Below are positions 1-9,270 of a stretch of DNA of 64,000 nt, piece after piece (position 1 is the first letter of the stretch; each line of letters begins with the position of its first letter). The position numbers were made by a program, and so were the translations under genes. The notes beneath the pieces were generated by a model. It worked only from the letters and a program-made list of their open reading frames with translations, had not been told where the DNA came from and searched no databases. The stretch is from positions 124,001 to 188,000 of the forward strand of contig NZ_JALKCU010000002.1 of the NCBI RefSeq assembly GCF_023540835.1, given 5' to 3'. This DNA is from Marivivens geojensis (lineage in GTDB: Bacteria; Pseudomonadota; Alphaproteobacteria; Rhodobacterales; Rhodobacteraceae).

Positions 1-75
1 AGCATGTCGAAAACCGACCTCGTGTCGGAAAATGCCGAGCGTATGAAGAACACTAAGAGGAACAGGGAATCACAA

Positions 76-372
76 ATGGCAGATGTCACTATCGTTTACT
101 GGCGCGATATTCCTGCGCAGGTCATCGTCGGCAAAGGTCGTCGCGGACATAAAGTGCAGTTGCCCGAACGGTTTGAACAAGCGATCGACCGCGCCGCGAT
201 GAAAGCGGATATGGCGGGAACTGACGATTACCTCTCCGAATGGCGCAAGGCAGAGCCCTACTCTGTCGAAGGTGACGATGCAGAGGTCGCAAATGCCGAA
301 GCTGCCCGTCTCGATGCCGAATACACACCAGAGCGTCTTCGGGCGCTTATCGAAAACAAAGGTCACGCGTGA
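76..372 (+). CDS. Virulence-factor-domain small protein (98 aa)
   Basis: This small soluble acidic protein resembles the short conserved family named 'virulence factor' that alphaproteobacteria often encode beside folate one-carbon genes; its biochemical role is not established. The frame is open upstream to position 4, but the ATG at 76 is preceded by an AGGGA-type ribosome binding site at 64-68 and gives a product starting MADVTIVYWRDIPAQ, so that start is preferred. No signal peptide or membrane segment is visible, and the C-terminal third is rich in Ala and Glu. Its stop lies 26 bases before the start of the reductase gene, so it is probably co-transcribed with it and linked to the same methyl-transfer pathway. 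The family call is from memory of sequence features. Confidence 0.7.
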   Translation: MADVTIVYWRDIPAQVIVGKGRRGHKVQLPERFEQAIDRAAMKADMAGTDDYLSEWRKAEPYSVEGDDAEVANAEAARLDAEYTPERLRALIENKGHA

Positions 373-398
373 CCACCCGCTCTTTTAAGGAGGCCATC

Positions 399-1325
399 AT
401 GGCACTGCTTCCGTTTATGCGTAAAAAAGACTCTGTAACCACGGCTTCTGCCGATCTGGAAGCATTCCTCCAAGGTTACTCGATCGAAGTTATGCCACGC
501 ACTGCTGAGAAGGTTGAAAACTTCCGCGACCTGCTGCCTGCTGGCACACGTGTCTACATCGCGCACATTGATGGCACTCCGATCGAAGACATGGTGGCAA
601 CTGCGGCCCGTCTGCGCGACGAAGGCTTTGACCCGATGCCACACTTCCCTGCCCGCATCATCAAAGACGCGGCAACGCTCGAAGATTGGGTGAACCGCTA
701 TTCCTCTGAGGCTGGCGTGAATCAAGGCCTCATCCTCGCAGGCGGCGTTGACCAGCCAGTCGGCGAATTCCATTCGTCAATGCAACTCCTTGAGACAGGT
801 ATCTTTGATCGCGCTGGGTTCAAACGTTTGCATGTCGCCGGTCACCCTGAAGGCAACCGCGACATTGACCCCGATGGTTCGGACAAAAACGTCATGGACG
901 CGCTGCGTTGGAAACAGAAATTTTCAGAAACCACCGACGCGAAAATCGCGATGGCGACCCAGTTCTGTTTTGAAGCGCAACCCGTTATCGAATGGGCAAA
1001 CGCGCTGAAGGCCGCTGGCGTTGATATCCCGATCCACATCGGTATCGCTGGTCCGGCAAAACTTCAGACCCTGATCAAATTCGCGATTGCTTGCGGCGTT
1101 GGCCCGTCGCTGCGCGTCCTTCAAAAACGCGCGATGGATGTGACCAAACTCGTTCTGCCCTACGAGCCGAATGATATCCTTGAAGAACTCGCTGCTCACA
1201 AGGCTGCAAACCCTGATTTCAATATTGAACAGGTTCACTTCTTCCCGCTCGGTGGCATTAAAACCAACGCCGAATGGGCAATCAAAAATGGTGGCGACGC
1301 TGCCACCCCCGTAAATCAAGCCTAA
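399..1325 (+). CDS. metF: Methylenetetrahydrofolate reductase
   Basis: A 308-residue TIM-barrel flavoprotein of the methylenetetrahydrofolate reductase family, which interconverts 5,10-methylene- and 5-methyl-tetrahydrofolate in the cytosol. The stretches LILAGGVDQPVGEF and VAGHPEGNRDIDPDG, and the later IPIHIGIAGPA, match the conserved substrate and FAD site segments. An in-frame GTG at 369 overlaps the upstream stop, but ATG 399 sits five bases after a perfect AAGGAGG (387-393) and is chosen. It lies between a small conserved protein and a methyltetrahydrofolate:corrinoid methyltransferase 11 bases downstream. This placement suggests a role in oxidising or supplying methyl groups from methylated compounds as well as methionine synthesis. 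The N-terminal 30 residues are less typical of the family. Confidence 0.85.
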   Translation: MALLPFMRKKDSVTTASADLEAFLQGYSIEVMPRTAEKVENFRDLLPAGTRVYIAHIDGTPIEDMVATAARLRDEGFDPMPHFPARIIKDAATLEDWVNRYSSEAGVNQGLILAGGVDQPVGEFHSSMQLLETGIFDRAGFKRLHVAGHPEGNRDIDPDGSDKNVMDALRWKQKFSETTDAKIAMATQFCFEAQPVIEWANALKAAGVDIPIHIGIAGPAKLQTLIKFAIACGVGPSLRVLQKRAMDVTKLVLPYEPNDILEELAAHKAANPDFNIEQVHFFPLGGIKTNAEWAIKNGGDAATPVNQA

Positions 1326-1336
1326 GGACAGTCAGT

Positions 1337-2389
1337 ATGACCCGCACTATCGTCGAATCCGCATCGAAAACCGCCATTATCGGCTTTGACCAGCCGTTCT
1401 GCGTGATTGGTGAACGGATTAACCCTACGGGCCGCAAGAAACTGGCTGCTGAACTCGAAGCAGGCGATTTCTCGACCGTTGAAAAGGACGCTCTGGCACA
1501 GGTTGCTGCAGGCGCGAACATCCTCGATATCAACGCTGGCGTTGTCTACAACTCCAACCCGAACCCGAACGAGACCGAGCCGCCGCTCATGGTCAAAATG
1601 ATCGAACTGGTTCAAGGCCTGACCGATTGCCCGATCTGCATCGACTCTTCGGTTCCTGCTGCTCTCGAAGCGGGTCTTCAGGCTGCCAAAGGTCGTCCGC
1701 TCTTGAACTCGGTCACGGGTGAAGAAGAGCGTCTGGAGTTTGTTCTACCGCTCGTGAAAAAATACAACGTTCCTGTTGTTGCTATTTCGAACGACGACAC
1801 CGGTATTTCCGAAGACCCAGACGTTCGTTTCGAAGTCGCAAAGAAAATCGTTCAGCGCGCTGCTGATTTCGGTATCCCTGCATACGACATCGTTGTTGAC
1901 CCGCTCGTTATGCCGATTGGCGCGATGGCTACTGCTGGGAACCAAGTGTTTGCGCTCGTCCGTCGTCTGCGTGAAGAGCTGGGCGTCAACACGACTTGTG
2001 GCGCATCGAACATCTCGTTTGGCCTGCCGAACCGTCACGGCATCAACAACGCGTTCTTGCCGATGGCAATGGGTGCGGGCATGACCTCGGCAATCATGAA
2101 CCCATGTGCGCTGCCCGTTGCGGCATCGAAGATCGAAGAGAAGAAACTGGAACTGGCTGCCGCTGGCATCATCGTTCCCGACGACATCGATCTCGAAACC
2201 TTCTGCCAGATCACCGGTCTGGGTTCGACCCAATCGCGTCCGGGTAAAGAGATGGAAGCGATCCGCGCGGCCAACCTTCTGACCAACAATGACGCACATG
2301 GTGGTGACTGGATCCGCTTTAACAAGCCTCCGTCGGCTGCCGGCGCCGAAGGCGACGGTCGTCGTCGCGGTGGTCGCCGTCGCGGCTAA
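1337..2389 (+). CDS. Methyltetrahydrofolate:corrinoid methyltransferase
   Basis: A 350-residue pterin-binding TIM-barrel enzyme of the AcsE/MeTr type. It moves the methyl group of methyltetrahydrofolate to or from a corrinoid protein. Typical segments are CVIGERINPTGRKKL near the N-terminus, GANILDINAG, the CIDSS strand, and GASNISFGLPNR followed by NNAFLPMAM. ATG 1337 follows an AAGGA motif at 1324-1328 and is preferred over the upstream frame opening at 1274. The extreme C-terminus is an Arg/Gly tail, GDGRRRGGRRRG, which is not part of the barrel and is unusual for a cytosolic enzyme. It is last in the three-gene unit and is followed by a strong terminator. The methyl donor or acceptor (betaine, DMSP or other) cannot be told from this window. 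Confidence 0.88.
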   Translation: MTRTIVESASKTAIIGFDQPFCVIGERINPTGRKKLAAELEAGDFSTVEKDALAQVAAGANILDINAGVVYNSNPNPNETEPPLMVKMIELVQGLTDCPICIDSSVPAALEAGLQAAKGRPLLNSVTGEEERLEFVLPLVKKYNVPVVAISNDDTGISEDPDVRFEVAKKIVQRAADFGIPAYDIVVDPLVMPIGAMATAGNQVFALVRRLREELGVNTTCGASNISFGLPNRHGINNAFLPMAMGAGMTSAIMNPCALPVAASKIEEKKLELAAAGIIVPDDIDLETFCQITGLGSTQSRPGKEMEAIRAANLLTNNDAHGGDWIRFNKPPSAAGAEGDGRRRGGRRRG

Positions 2390-2412
2390 TCACCTGGGAA
2401 CACTCTCAAAAG

Positions 2413-2438
2413 AAACGGGCCCTCACGGGCCCGTTTTT
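2413..2438. terminator. Bidirectional rho-independent terminator
   Basis: A perfect 10-base-pair stem (2413-2422 with 2427-2436) with loop TCAC is followed by a T-run on the plus strand and, read on the minus strand, by TTTCTTTT. It sits between the convergent methyltransferase gene and aglK and probably ends both operons. Confidence 0.93.
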
Positions 2439-2441
2439 CGT

Positions 2442-3533
2442 TTAGCGGTAATAGAGCGATTTTCCGTTGTGGAAGATTTGAACCTTTTCTGGCACCGCCC
2501 GTAGGCTGACCGTCTGACCGCGCATATCCGCATGAATGCCCGGTAGCTTCCCGATCACAGGATCACCGGCGCCGTTCTTTTCAAAATAGAGCAAGGTGAC
2601 CTCGCCCAAAGCTTCGAGAATATCGACCTTGCCCGTGTAAATCGCGTCGCAGTCGTCGCAGGGAACCATGTCCTCTGGACGGACACCGATATTCACCTTT
2701 AGGCCCAGATCCGCCGTGCTTGTCGGCACCGCAGAAACAGCCGTTCCTCCCGTTGCCAGTTTTACCGTTGTCTGCGCACCCGTTTCCACGATTTCGCCAG
2801 CCAACAGGTTCATGGCAGGAGAACCAATGAACTGCGCCACAAATTCGTTCTCTGGCCGCTCATAAAGCTCTAACGGCGTGCCAACCTGCGCAATCCCTTT
2901 GTTCGCGAGAACGACAATGCGCGACGCGAGGGTCATCGCTTCGACCTGATCGTGGGTTACGTAGATCATGGTCGATTCAGGCATCGCCTCTTTCATCTGT
3001 GCGATCTCAATCCGAGTGGCAACGCGCAGCGCCGCATCGAGGTTCGAGAGCGGTTCGTCAAAGAGATACACCTGAGGGTCACGAACAATCGCACGGCCAA
3101 TCGCAACACGCTGACGTTGACCACCAGAAAGAGCCTTGGGCAGACGATCCAAATAGGGTTCCAACTGAAGGATTTTCGCAGCCTTATTCACAGCCGCATC
3201 AATCTCTTCCGCAGATTTCTTTGCGATTTTCAGCGCAAAAGACATGTTATCGCGCACTGTCATATGTGGATAGAGCGCATAGGATTGGAACACCATGGCG
3301 ATCCCGCGCTGTGCGGGCGGAATGTCATTCACGACCTGTCCACCGATTTCCAGCGTGCCCCCGCTGATCTTTTCCAGACCAGCGATCATGCGAAGGAGCG
3401 TGGATTTCCCGCAGCCAGATGGGCCAACGAAAACGATCAACTCGCCTTCTTTGATGTCGAGGTTGATGTTCTTTAGAACCTCAACACCGCCACCGTAGAC
3501 CTTGGCAACATCCGTAAGTTTGAGATCGGCCAT
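2442..3533 (-). CDS. aglK: Alpha-glucoside ABC transporter, ATP-binding subunit
   Basis: A 363-residue ATPase of the MalK/UgpC (CUT1) class that energises alpha-glucoside import at the inner membrane face. Visible motifs are Walker A GPSGCGKST (residues 37-45), the signature LSGGQRQR (135-142), Walker B VYLFDEP followed by SNLDA, and the switch histidine in THDQVEAMTLA. The last 120 residues form the MalK-type regulatory TOBE/OB region. It is the last gene of the aglEFGAK operon, 15 bases after aglA. The order and the partner genes match the Sinorhizobium agl operon. CUT1 ATPases are often shared between sugar transporters, so it may also serve others. Confidence 0.93.
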   Translation of the reverse strand: MADLKLTDVAKVYGGGVEVLKNINLDIKEGELIVFVGPSGCGKSTLLRMIAGLEKISGGTLEIGGQVVNDIPPAQRGIAMVFQSYALYPHMTVRDNMSFALKIAKKSAEEIDAAVNKAAKILQLEPYLDRLPKALSGGQRQRVAIGRAIVRDPQVYLFDEPLSNLDAALRVATRIEIAQMKEAMPESTMIYVTHDQVEAMTLASRIVVLANKGIAQVGTPLELYERPENEFVAQFIGSPAMNLLAGEIVETGAQTTVKLATGGTAVSAVPTSTADLGLKVNIGVRPEDMVPCDDCDAIYTGKVDILEALGEVTLLYFEKNGAGDPVIGKLPGIHADMRGQTVSLRAVPEKVQIFHNGKSLYYR

Positions 3534-3548
3534 GTGTTTCCCCTCCCC

Positions 3549-5192
3549 TTAGGTCCGCTTGAGCGCGATATAGGGCTGCCAAGGCCCCAGATGCAGCACG
3601 CCGTCGGGCGCAACATGAGCACCCCCCAGTTCGCCGCCAATTGGCAACCATTCCCCAGACGGGGCTGCCAAATCAGACGGCGTGTCACTCATATTGAACG
3701 CGCAATAGATCGTCGTGTCACCAGCAGATCGAGTAAAGCTGACGATATCGCCGTTCACTTCCAGTGGTGTTGACGCGCCAGATTTAAGAGCTTCATGGGC
3801 ATGACGGAATGCGATTGCTTTGCGGTAGTGATGGATCAAGCCAGCCGGATCTTTCTCCTGCGGCTCAACCGAGAGACCGAGGTGTTCGCTAGACACCGGA
3901 AGCCACGGTTTACCATTGGTGAAGCCACCGCTGCTGTTGTCCTGTTCCCAAACCATCGGCGTGCGGCATCCGTCGCGGCCCTTGAATTCGGGCCAGAATT
4001 CGATGCCATAGGGGTCTTGCAAGTCTTCAAAGGCAACGTCGGCCTCTGGCAGACCCAGTTCTTCGCCCTGATAAATACAAACCGACCCACGCAGACACAT
4101 CATCATCGTTGTGAACAGGCGGGATGCAGCAGGTGTTAGGCCCCAACGGGTGACATGACGCACAACGTCGTGGTTCGAGTAGGCCCAGCATGCCCAGCCA
4201 TCTGCGGCCACTTCATCGACTTTCGACATAACGTCAGCCACATATTGCGCCGAAGGACGTGCACCAGACAGCAGTTCAAACGCGTAACACATCTGCATGA
4301 CGTCATTGCCACGAGTGTATTGACCCATAATCTCAAGGCCACGCTGCGCATCACCGACTTCACCTACCGCAGCGGCGCCAAAAGGCTCCATCACGGCGCG
4401 AAGTTTACGAAGGAAATCAAGGTTCTTCGGGTGGTTCTTATCGTAAAGGTGCTCTTGGTGGTTATATGGGTTCACCGATGGCGCAATAGTCGCATTCCGC
4501 ATCTCTTTGGGAAGCGGCGGGTTATCGCGAAGCTGCTCATCGTGCATGTAGAAGTTGATGGTATCGAGGCGGAAGCCATCAACGCCACGGTTCAGCCAGA
4601 ACCGACCTACGTCCAAAAGCGCCTCTTGGACCTTTGGATTGTGGAAGTTCAGGTCGGGCTGCGACACAAGGAAGTTGTGCAGATAATACTGCTCCCGACG
4701 TGCATCCCATTGCCACGCGGACCCACCGAAGATCGACAACCAGTTGTTTGGCGCGGTGCCATCTGGTTTCGGGTCAGACCAAACATACCAATCGGCCTTA
4801 TCATTATCGCGGCTCTGACGGCTCTCGACGAACCACGGGTGGACATCCGACGTATGCGACAACACGAGGTCGATCATCACACGAATGCCGAGGCTATGCG
4901 CGGTTTCAATCACCGCATCGAAATCAGCCAGCGACCCGAACATCGGATCAACGTCGCAATAGTCTGACACGTCGTAACCGAAGTCTTTCATCGGGGACGT
5001 AAAGAAAGGCGAAATCCAAATCGCATCAACGCCGAGCGACGCGATATAGGGTAGACGCTGAACGATGCCCAAGAGATCGCCAATGCCATCTCCGTTGCTG
5101 TCTTGATAGCTGCGGGGATAAATCTGGTAAATAACGGCCCCACGCCACCAGTCTTTGTCCTGCGTGTTAGACACAATTGGTGCCTTGCTCAT
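3549..5192 (-). CDS. aglA: Alpha-glucosidase (GH13)
   Basis: A 547-residue glycoside hydrolase family 13 enzyme, cytosolic since no signal peptide is present. It hydrolyses imported alpha-glucosides such as maltose, sucrose or trehalose-like sugars to release glucose. Active-site regions are visible: GVDGFRLDTINF with the predicted nucleophile Asp210, VGEVGD with acid/base Glu278, and SNHDVVRH with His341/Asp342. The N-terminal VIYQIYPRSYQDSNGDGIGD is the classic start of this subfamily. It sits between aglG (11-base gap) and aglK. Exact substrate preference cannot be read from sequence alone; the agl context favours broad alpha-glucosides. Confidence 0.93.
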   Translation of the reverse strand: MSKAPIVSNTQDKDWWRGAVIYQIYPRSYQDSNGDGIGDLLGIVQRLPYIASLGVDAIWISPFFTSPMKDFGYDVSDYCDVDPMFGSLADFDAVIETAHSLGIRVMIDLVLSHTSDVHPWFVESRQSRDNDKADWYVWSDPKPDGTAPNNWLSIFGGSAWQWDARREQYYLHNFLVSQPDLNFHNPKVQEALLDVGRFWLNRGVDGFRLDTINFYMHDEQLRDNPPLPKEMRNATIAPSVNPYNHQEHLYDKNHPKNLDFLRKLRAVMEPFGAAAVGEVGDAQRGLEIMGQYTRGNDVMQMCYAFELLSGARPSAQYVADVMSKVDEVAADGWACWAYSNHDVVRHVTRWGLTPAASRLFTTMMMCLRGSVCIYQGEELGLPEADVAFEDLQDPYGIEFWPEFKGRDGCRTPMVWEQDNSSGGFTNGKPWLPVSSEHLGLSVEPQEKDPAGLIHHYRKAIAFRHAHEALKSGASTPLEVNGDIVSFTRSAGDTTIYCAFNMSDTPSDLAAPSGEWLPIGGELGGAHVAPDGVLHLGPWQPYIALKRT

Positions 5193-5203
5193 TTCAGTAG
5201 TCC

Positions 5204-6532
5204 TTATTTCACGGACCCGGCGAGGAGGCCTCGCACGAGGTATTTTTGCATAGCGAAGAAGACGATCAGCGGCACAGAGATCGACACAAAGGCTGCCGTC
5301 GCAAGAATTTCCCAGTTCCCGCCGCGCGTGCCCAAGAGCTCTACGATTTGGCGGGTCATAACGGTCGTGTTGCCCGAGCTATCGATTAGGAACACAAGCG
5401 CCACGAGAAGGTCATTCCATGTCCACAGGAACTGGAAGATCGCGAAGGATGCGAGCGCAGGGAATGACAGTGGGAGGATAATACGGGTGAAGATCTGGAA
5501 ATCGGTCGCACCATCTACACGAGCGTTTTCGATGATGTCCCGCGGAAGGCCGGCCATGTAGTTGCGTAGCAAATAGATGGCGAGCGGCATACCAAAGCCC
5601 GTGTGAGCCAACCAGACGCCCAGATAGCCTTTGCCGATCCCAATCGAAAGGTGCAGGCGCAGGAGAGGAATCAGCGCGAGCTGTAGCGGCACGACCAACA
5701 AACCCACAATGGCTGCGATCAGAAGCGCTCGACCAGGGAAATCCATCCATGCCAAAGCATAGGCCGCGAAGGCCGCGAAGGTGATCGGAATGATCGTTGC
5801 GGGGATGGTCACGGTAAGCGTATTGAAGAACGCCTTTGCCATGTCGTCACTGGCCTGCCCGCCACCTTGCCCCGTGCCTAGGCCAAAAATGACCGAAAGC
5901 AGGATCAGAGTACCAAAGCCAAACACGATGACGGCTGATCGGGTGTGATCAGGACGCAGTGCACGGGCGGAAAATCCAGCCACGCTGCCCACGATAACTG
6001 CAGCCACGACATAAACGAGGAGCGATTGAACAACGCCCTGCCCGAGCACAGTGTCATAGTTTTCAAGAGTAAATTCTGGCGGCGTCACAGCCGTCACAAA
6101 TACGCGCTGGCCACGGCCCGAGGGTTGTTCCGCAGAGGACCAAATGTAGTCCCCGTTCGCCTCAACCGCAAAGCTTTCTCCATCACCCAGATCAGCAGCC
6201 TCACCCGCGGCATAAGCGGAAATGTCACGCGAAGATGAACCCCAGCGCGAAATCTCTGCCTCGTTCCCGCCGTCAAATAGATTGCCCGATACGACCCAAG
6301 ACCCATCCGCCTGCTGAACGGCGAAATCATCTGGGTCGGCGGCGCGCAACGTCAGGCTCTGCTCGCTCGGGAAGAGAGCTTTCCACCAACCAGAGGTCGA
6401 AATTTGATCCGCCGTACGGAAGGACGAAACGAACAGACCAACGGTCGGGAAAATCCACAGTACGACCAGGAGAACGACTGAAATATGGACCGCCCAATTG
6501 AGCGAGGATTTGGTGCCTGCGATGTTGTCCAT
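5204..6532 (-). CDS. aglG: Alpha-glucoside ABC transporter, permease (AglG)
   Basis: This 442-residue inner membrane permease of the CUT1 class has the EAA coupling loop VDGATDFQIFTRIILPLSFP near the C-terminal third. As in AglG relatives, a soluble insert of about 110 residues follows the first membrane helix. There is also an extra segment of about 65 residues carrying two hydrophobic stretches between ENYDTVLGQG and MAKAFFNTLTVTIPAT, where I recall related proteins running straight through. Its ATG overlaps the aglF stop by one base (TGATG), so translation is probably coupled. It pairs with AglF to form the channel. See the findings for the insertion. Confidence 0.92.
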   Translation of the reverse strand: MDNIAGTKSSLNWAVHISVVLLVVLWIFPTVGLFVSSFRTADQISTSGWWKALFPSEQSLTLRAADPDDFAVQQADGSWVVSGNLFDGGNEAEISRWGSSSRDISAYAAGEAADLGDGESFAVEANGDYIWSSAEQPSGRGQRVFVTAVTPPEFTLENYDTVLGQGVVQSLLVYVVAAVIVGSVAGFSARALRPDHTRSAVIVFGFGTLILLSVIFGLGTGQGGGQASDDMAKAFFNTLTVTIPATIIPITFAAFAAYALAWMDFPGRALLIAAIVGLLVVPLQLALIPLLRLHLSIGIGKGYLGVWLAHTGFGMPLAIYLLRNYMAGLPRDIIENARVDGATDFQIFTRIILPLSFPALASFAIFQFLWTWNDLLVALVFLIDSSGNTTVMTRQIVELLGTRGGNWEILATAAFVSISVPLIVFFAMQKYLVRGLLAGSVK

Positions 6533-7776
6533 CAGCGCATCTCCTTGCGAGCATTATAGACGTTCCAAACGAGGATCGGCGTGACGAGCAGCATGATGAT
6601 CATGGCAGAGGCCGACCCTACGCCCCAGTCGTTCGAGCGGAAGAGTTTGTCATACATGTAGTTGGCGAGAACCTGCGTCTCCCACTGACCGTTGGTCATC
6701 GCGAACACGATATCGAACACCTTCAGCACAACGATGGTAATGGTCGTCCAAACCACAACAATCGTGTTCATGATTTGAGGAACTTTAATCTTGAAGAAAA
6801 TCTGGAACGGGTTCGCACCGTCTATGATCGCAGCCTCAATCGTATCTTCGGGAATACCACGAAGCGCGGCCGAGAGGATCACCATAGCAAAACCCGTCTG
6901 AATCCAGATCAGCACAACCATCAGGAAGAAGTTGTTCCAGAACGGAATGGTCAGCCACGTTTGCTGTTCGCCATAAGGCATCGCAAGCGTCACGCTATCA
7001 ATCACGTTAAGCGCTGATAGAACAGCAACCCAAGCCAGCAGAACCGCACCGACGACACGCAGGAGCTTGAAGGCAATCCCTTCGACCACATGAGAGGCTG
7101 GTTTCACAATCGGACGACCTACAAGGTAGGCGGCATAGCCAACAACAGCGGCGAAACCTGCGAACATCAGGGCGGGAACGACGCGTAGGATCAGGATCGA
7201 GCCGAAACCGCCATCGAACTGCAGCCAAAGCGCGTTCAAGATACCGATTTGGTTCTGATCTGCAGGACGTGCATCGTAGATCAGTTTAAAGATCACAGCC
7301 GCGCCAACGAAGGAAATCGCCATCGGCATAAAGATCAGGGATTTGGCAAAGCTACCCCATTTGATACGGTCGGTCAGTTGCGCGACCAACAGTCCCAGAG
7401 CGGTTGCAGCGGCGGGTACAATGAGAAGCCAAAGAAGGTTGTTCCGCATCGCTTCCCAGAATTTATCTTCGGCAAACATGCGGCGGTAGTTGTCAAAACC
7501 AACGTATTGAGAAGCCCCGCCCGGCAGGCGTTCGCTCAGCGACAAACGGAACGTTTCGACAACGGGATAAGCGAGGTAAAGCCCCAGCGCCAAGAGCGCA
7601 GGCATCAGAAATAGCCACGGGCGAACCATATTGGCGCGATTGATGTTGCGCCCTGCGTCAGCACCTTTAGCTGGGAAAAGAACCTTATCGAGAAAGATAT
7701 TCGAGCCGTAGAAATAGGCCAAACAGCCGCCAACGCCGATAAAAATGGTGATTAAACCCTGTAACGCCGGACTCAT
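6532..7776 (-). CDS. aglF: Alpha-glucoside ABC transporter, permease (AglF)
   Basis: This 414-residue CUT1 permease, partner of AglG, carries the EAA loop IDGANPFQIFFKIKVPQI and the family segment LTIPFWNNFFLMVVLIWIQT. It is longer than the roughly 330 residues I recall for AglF. The additional length comes from about 80 residues between GILNALWLQFDGG and EQQTWLTIPFWNN that contain two further hydrophobic stretches. The start ATG at 7776 lies just downstream of a GGGGAGGGG-type ribosome binding site. It is followed after one overlapping base by aglG and preceded by aglE, with a 76-base gap that may allow differential expression of the binding protein. Confidence 0.92.
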   Translation of the reverse strand: MSPALQGLITIFIGVGGCLAYFYGSNIFLDKVLFPAKGADAGRNINRANMVRPWLFLMPALLALGLYLAYPVVETFRLSLSERLPGGASQYVGFDNYRRMFAEDKFWEAMRNNLLWLLIVPAAATALGLLVAQLTDRIKWGSFAKSLIFMPMAISFVGAAVIFKLIYDARPADQNQIGILNALWLQFDGGFGSILILRVVPALMFAGFAAVVGYAAYLVGRPIVKPASHVVEGIAFKLLRVVGAVLLAWVAVLSALNVIDSVTLAMPYGEQQTWLTIPFWNNFFLMVVLIWIQTGFAMVILSAALRGIPEDTIEAAIIDGANPFQIFFKIKVPQIMNTIVVVWTTITIVVLKVFDIVFAMTNGQWETQVLANYMYDKLFRSNDWGVGSASAMIIMLLVTPILVWNVYNARKEMR

Positions 7777-7852
7777 GGCAGCCCCTCCCCTGAGCGGTAG
7801 AAAATAGGGGCAACCTTACGCAAAGGTTGCCCCATAGATCATCTAGCGATGA

Positions 7853-9205
7853 TTACTTAATTGCGTCCCACGAAGTCTGGATCGCGTTTGCAACGTCTTC
7901 TGCGGAAGCGCCGCCTACGTAGTCAACCATGCCAGTCCAGAACGAACCTGCGCCAACAGCGCCCGGCATCAGGTCGGAACCGTCAAAGCGGAAGGTGGTT
8001 GCGCCCTGAAGGATCTCACCTTGCGATTTCAGCGCAGCCGATGCGTATGCATCGTTGTTCACGCCGAGGTGCGGTGTGAGGAAGCCACCCTGAGCCATCA
8101 TGACTTCTTGTGCAAACGGGGTCTGCAGGAATTCCATGAAGCCAGTTGTCGCGTCAGACGCGTTGGTCACAGCCATCAGAGTACCGCCGCCCAGAACTGG
8201 GTTGCCGAGGTCTTTGTCCGCGTAAGACGGGAAGTAGAAGAAGTCAGCATCGGTGCCCACTTCGGTGCCTTCTGGGAAGAACGCAGGAATGAACGAAGCC
8301 TGACGGTGCATGTAGCAAGCCGGCGGAGCGTCGAACAGGCCTTTCGGGCTGTCACGGAAGTCAGTGGTTGCAACAGCGCCAGCGCCACCTGCAACATATG
8401 CGTCGTTCTTCGCGAATGCGCCGAACTCTTCGATCGCACCGATAACTTCAGGCGAGTTGAACGGCAGTTCGTTTGTGGTCCATGCGTCGTAAACCGATGC
8501 AGGCTGAGTGCGGAGCATCAGGTCTTCGACCCAGTCAGTTGCCGGCCAGCCAGTCGCTGCGCCCGAACCCAGACCGATACACCACGGGGTGCCACCGTCA
8601 GCAACGATCTGATCGGTCAGTGCTTTGAGCTCTTCCATCGAGGTTGGAACTTCGTAGCCAGCGTCTTCGAAGTTCTCAGGAACGTACCAAACGAGCGACT
8701 TCAGGTTCACGTTGAAGAAGAAGCCAAAGAAGTCGTCGCCAGCACCAGCGTTGTCATAGGTGCCGAGATCAACCCACGACTGACCAGCAGCGTAGTTGTC
8801 CAGAACCCACTGACGTGCATCAGCACCGAGCGGGGACAGTTTGCCTTGGCTTGCGAGCGACGCAGCAAGACCCGGCTGCGGGAATACTGCGAGGTTCGGT
8901 GCAGCGCCTGCTTCAACGTCGATTACGATCTGCTGTTCAAAGCTGTCGGAACCAACGTAGGATACGTCTGCGCCTGTTGCTGCTTCGAAGTATGCAACCA
9001 TGTTGTTGAAGTAGTCAGCTTCTGGCGACATCCACGGACCAGAGATGGTCACGGTCTGACCAGCGTAGTCGTGGCCAGCAGCGAAATCTGCATAGCTGTC
9101 CCAGCTGAATGCACCCTCGCCCTCAGCGAAAATCAGGTGCGCATCAGCGTGAGCCATCGTGGCAGTCAGCGCAATAACAGCAGCACCAGTGTAAAATTTC
9201 TTCAT
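7853..9205 (-). CDS. aglE: Alpha-glucoside-binding periplasmic protein
   Basis: A 450-residue solute-binding protein (family 1, maltose-binding type) that delivers alpha-glucosides to AglFG in the periplasm. A signal peptide is clear: MKKFYTGAAVIALTATMAHA with cleavage after AHA. The frame opens with TTG at 9220, but the ATG at 9205 directly follows a GGAGGAGA ribosome binding site and starts the signal peptide, so it is used. It is the first gene of the agl operon. Its promoter and a LacI-type operator lie in the 254-base gap shared with aglR. Confidence 0.93.
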   Translation of the reverse strand: MKKFYTGAAVIALTATMAHADAHLIFAEGEGAFSWDSYADFAAGHDYAGQTVTISGPWMSPEADYFNNMVAYFEAATGADVSYVGSDSFEQQIVIDVEAGAAPNLAVFPQPGLAASLASQGKLSPLGADARQWVLDNYAAGQSWVDLGTYDNAGAGDDFFGFFFNVNLKSLVWYVPENFEDAGYEVPTSMEELKALTDQIVADGGTPWCIGLGSGAATGWPATDWVEDLMLRTQPASVYDAWTTNELPFNSPEVIGAIEEFGAFAKNDAYVAGGAGAVATTDFRDSPKGLFDAPPACYMHRQASFIPAFFPEGTEVGTDADFFYFPSYADKDLGNPVLGGGTLMAVTNASDATTGFMEFLQTPFAQEVMMAQGGFLTPHLGVNNDAYASAALKSQGEILQGATTFRFDGSDLMPGAVGAGSFWTGMVDYVGGASAEDVANAIQTSWDAIK

Positions 9206-9270
9206 GGTTTCTCCTCCCAAGTCCGCCTCTCGGCGATTTGAATGTGATCAATTCCGCCTGTCAAAGTCAT

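Noticed and set aside
8021-9241. 406-residue open frame on the plus strand opposite aglE
   Set aside because: It is a mirror of a clear binding-protein gene; the product has no recognisable domain and is Cys/Val-rich in a shadow-like way.
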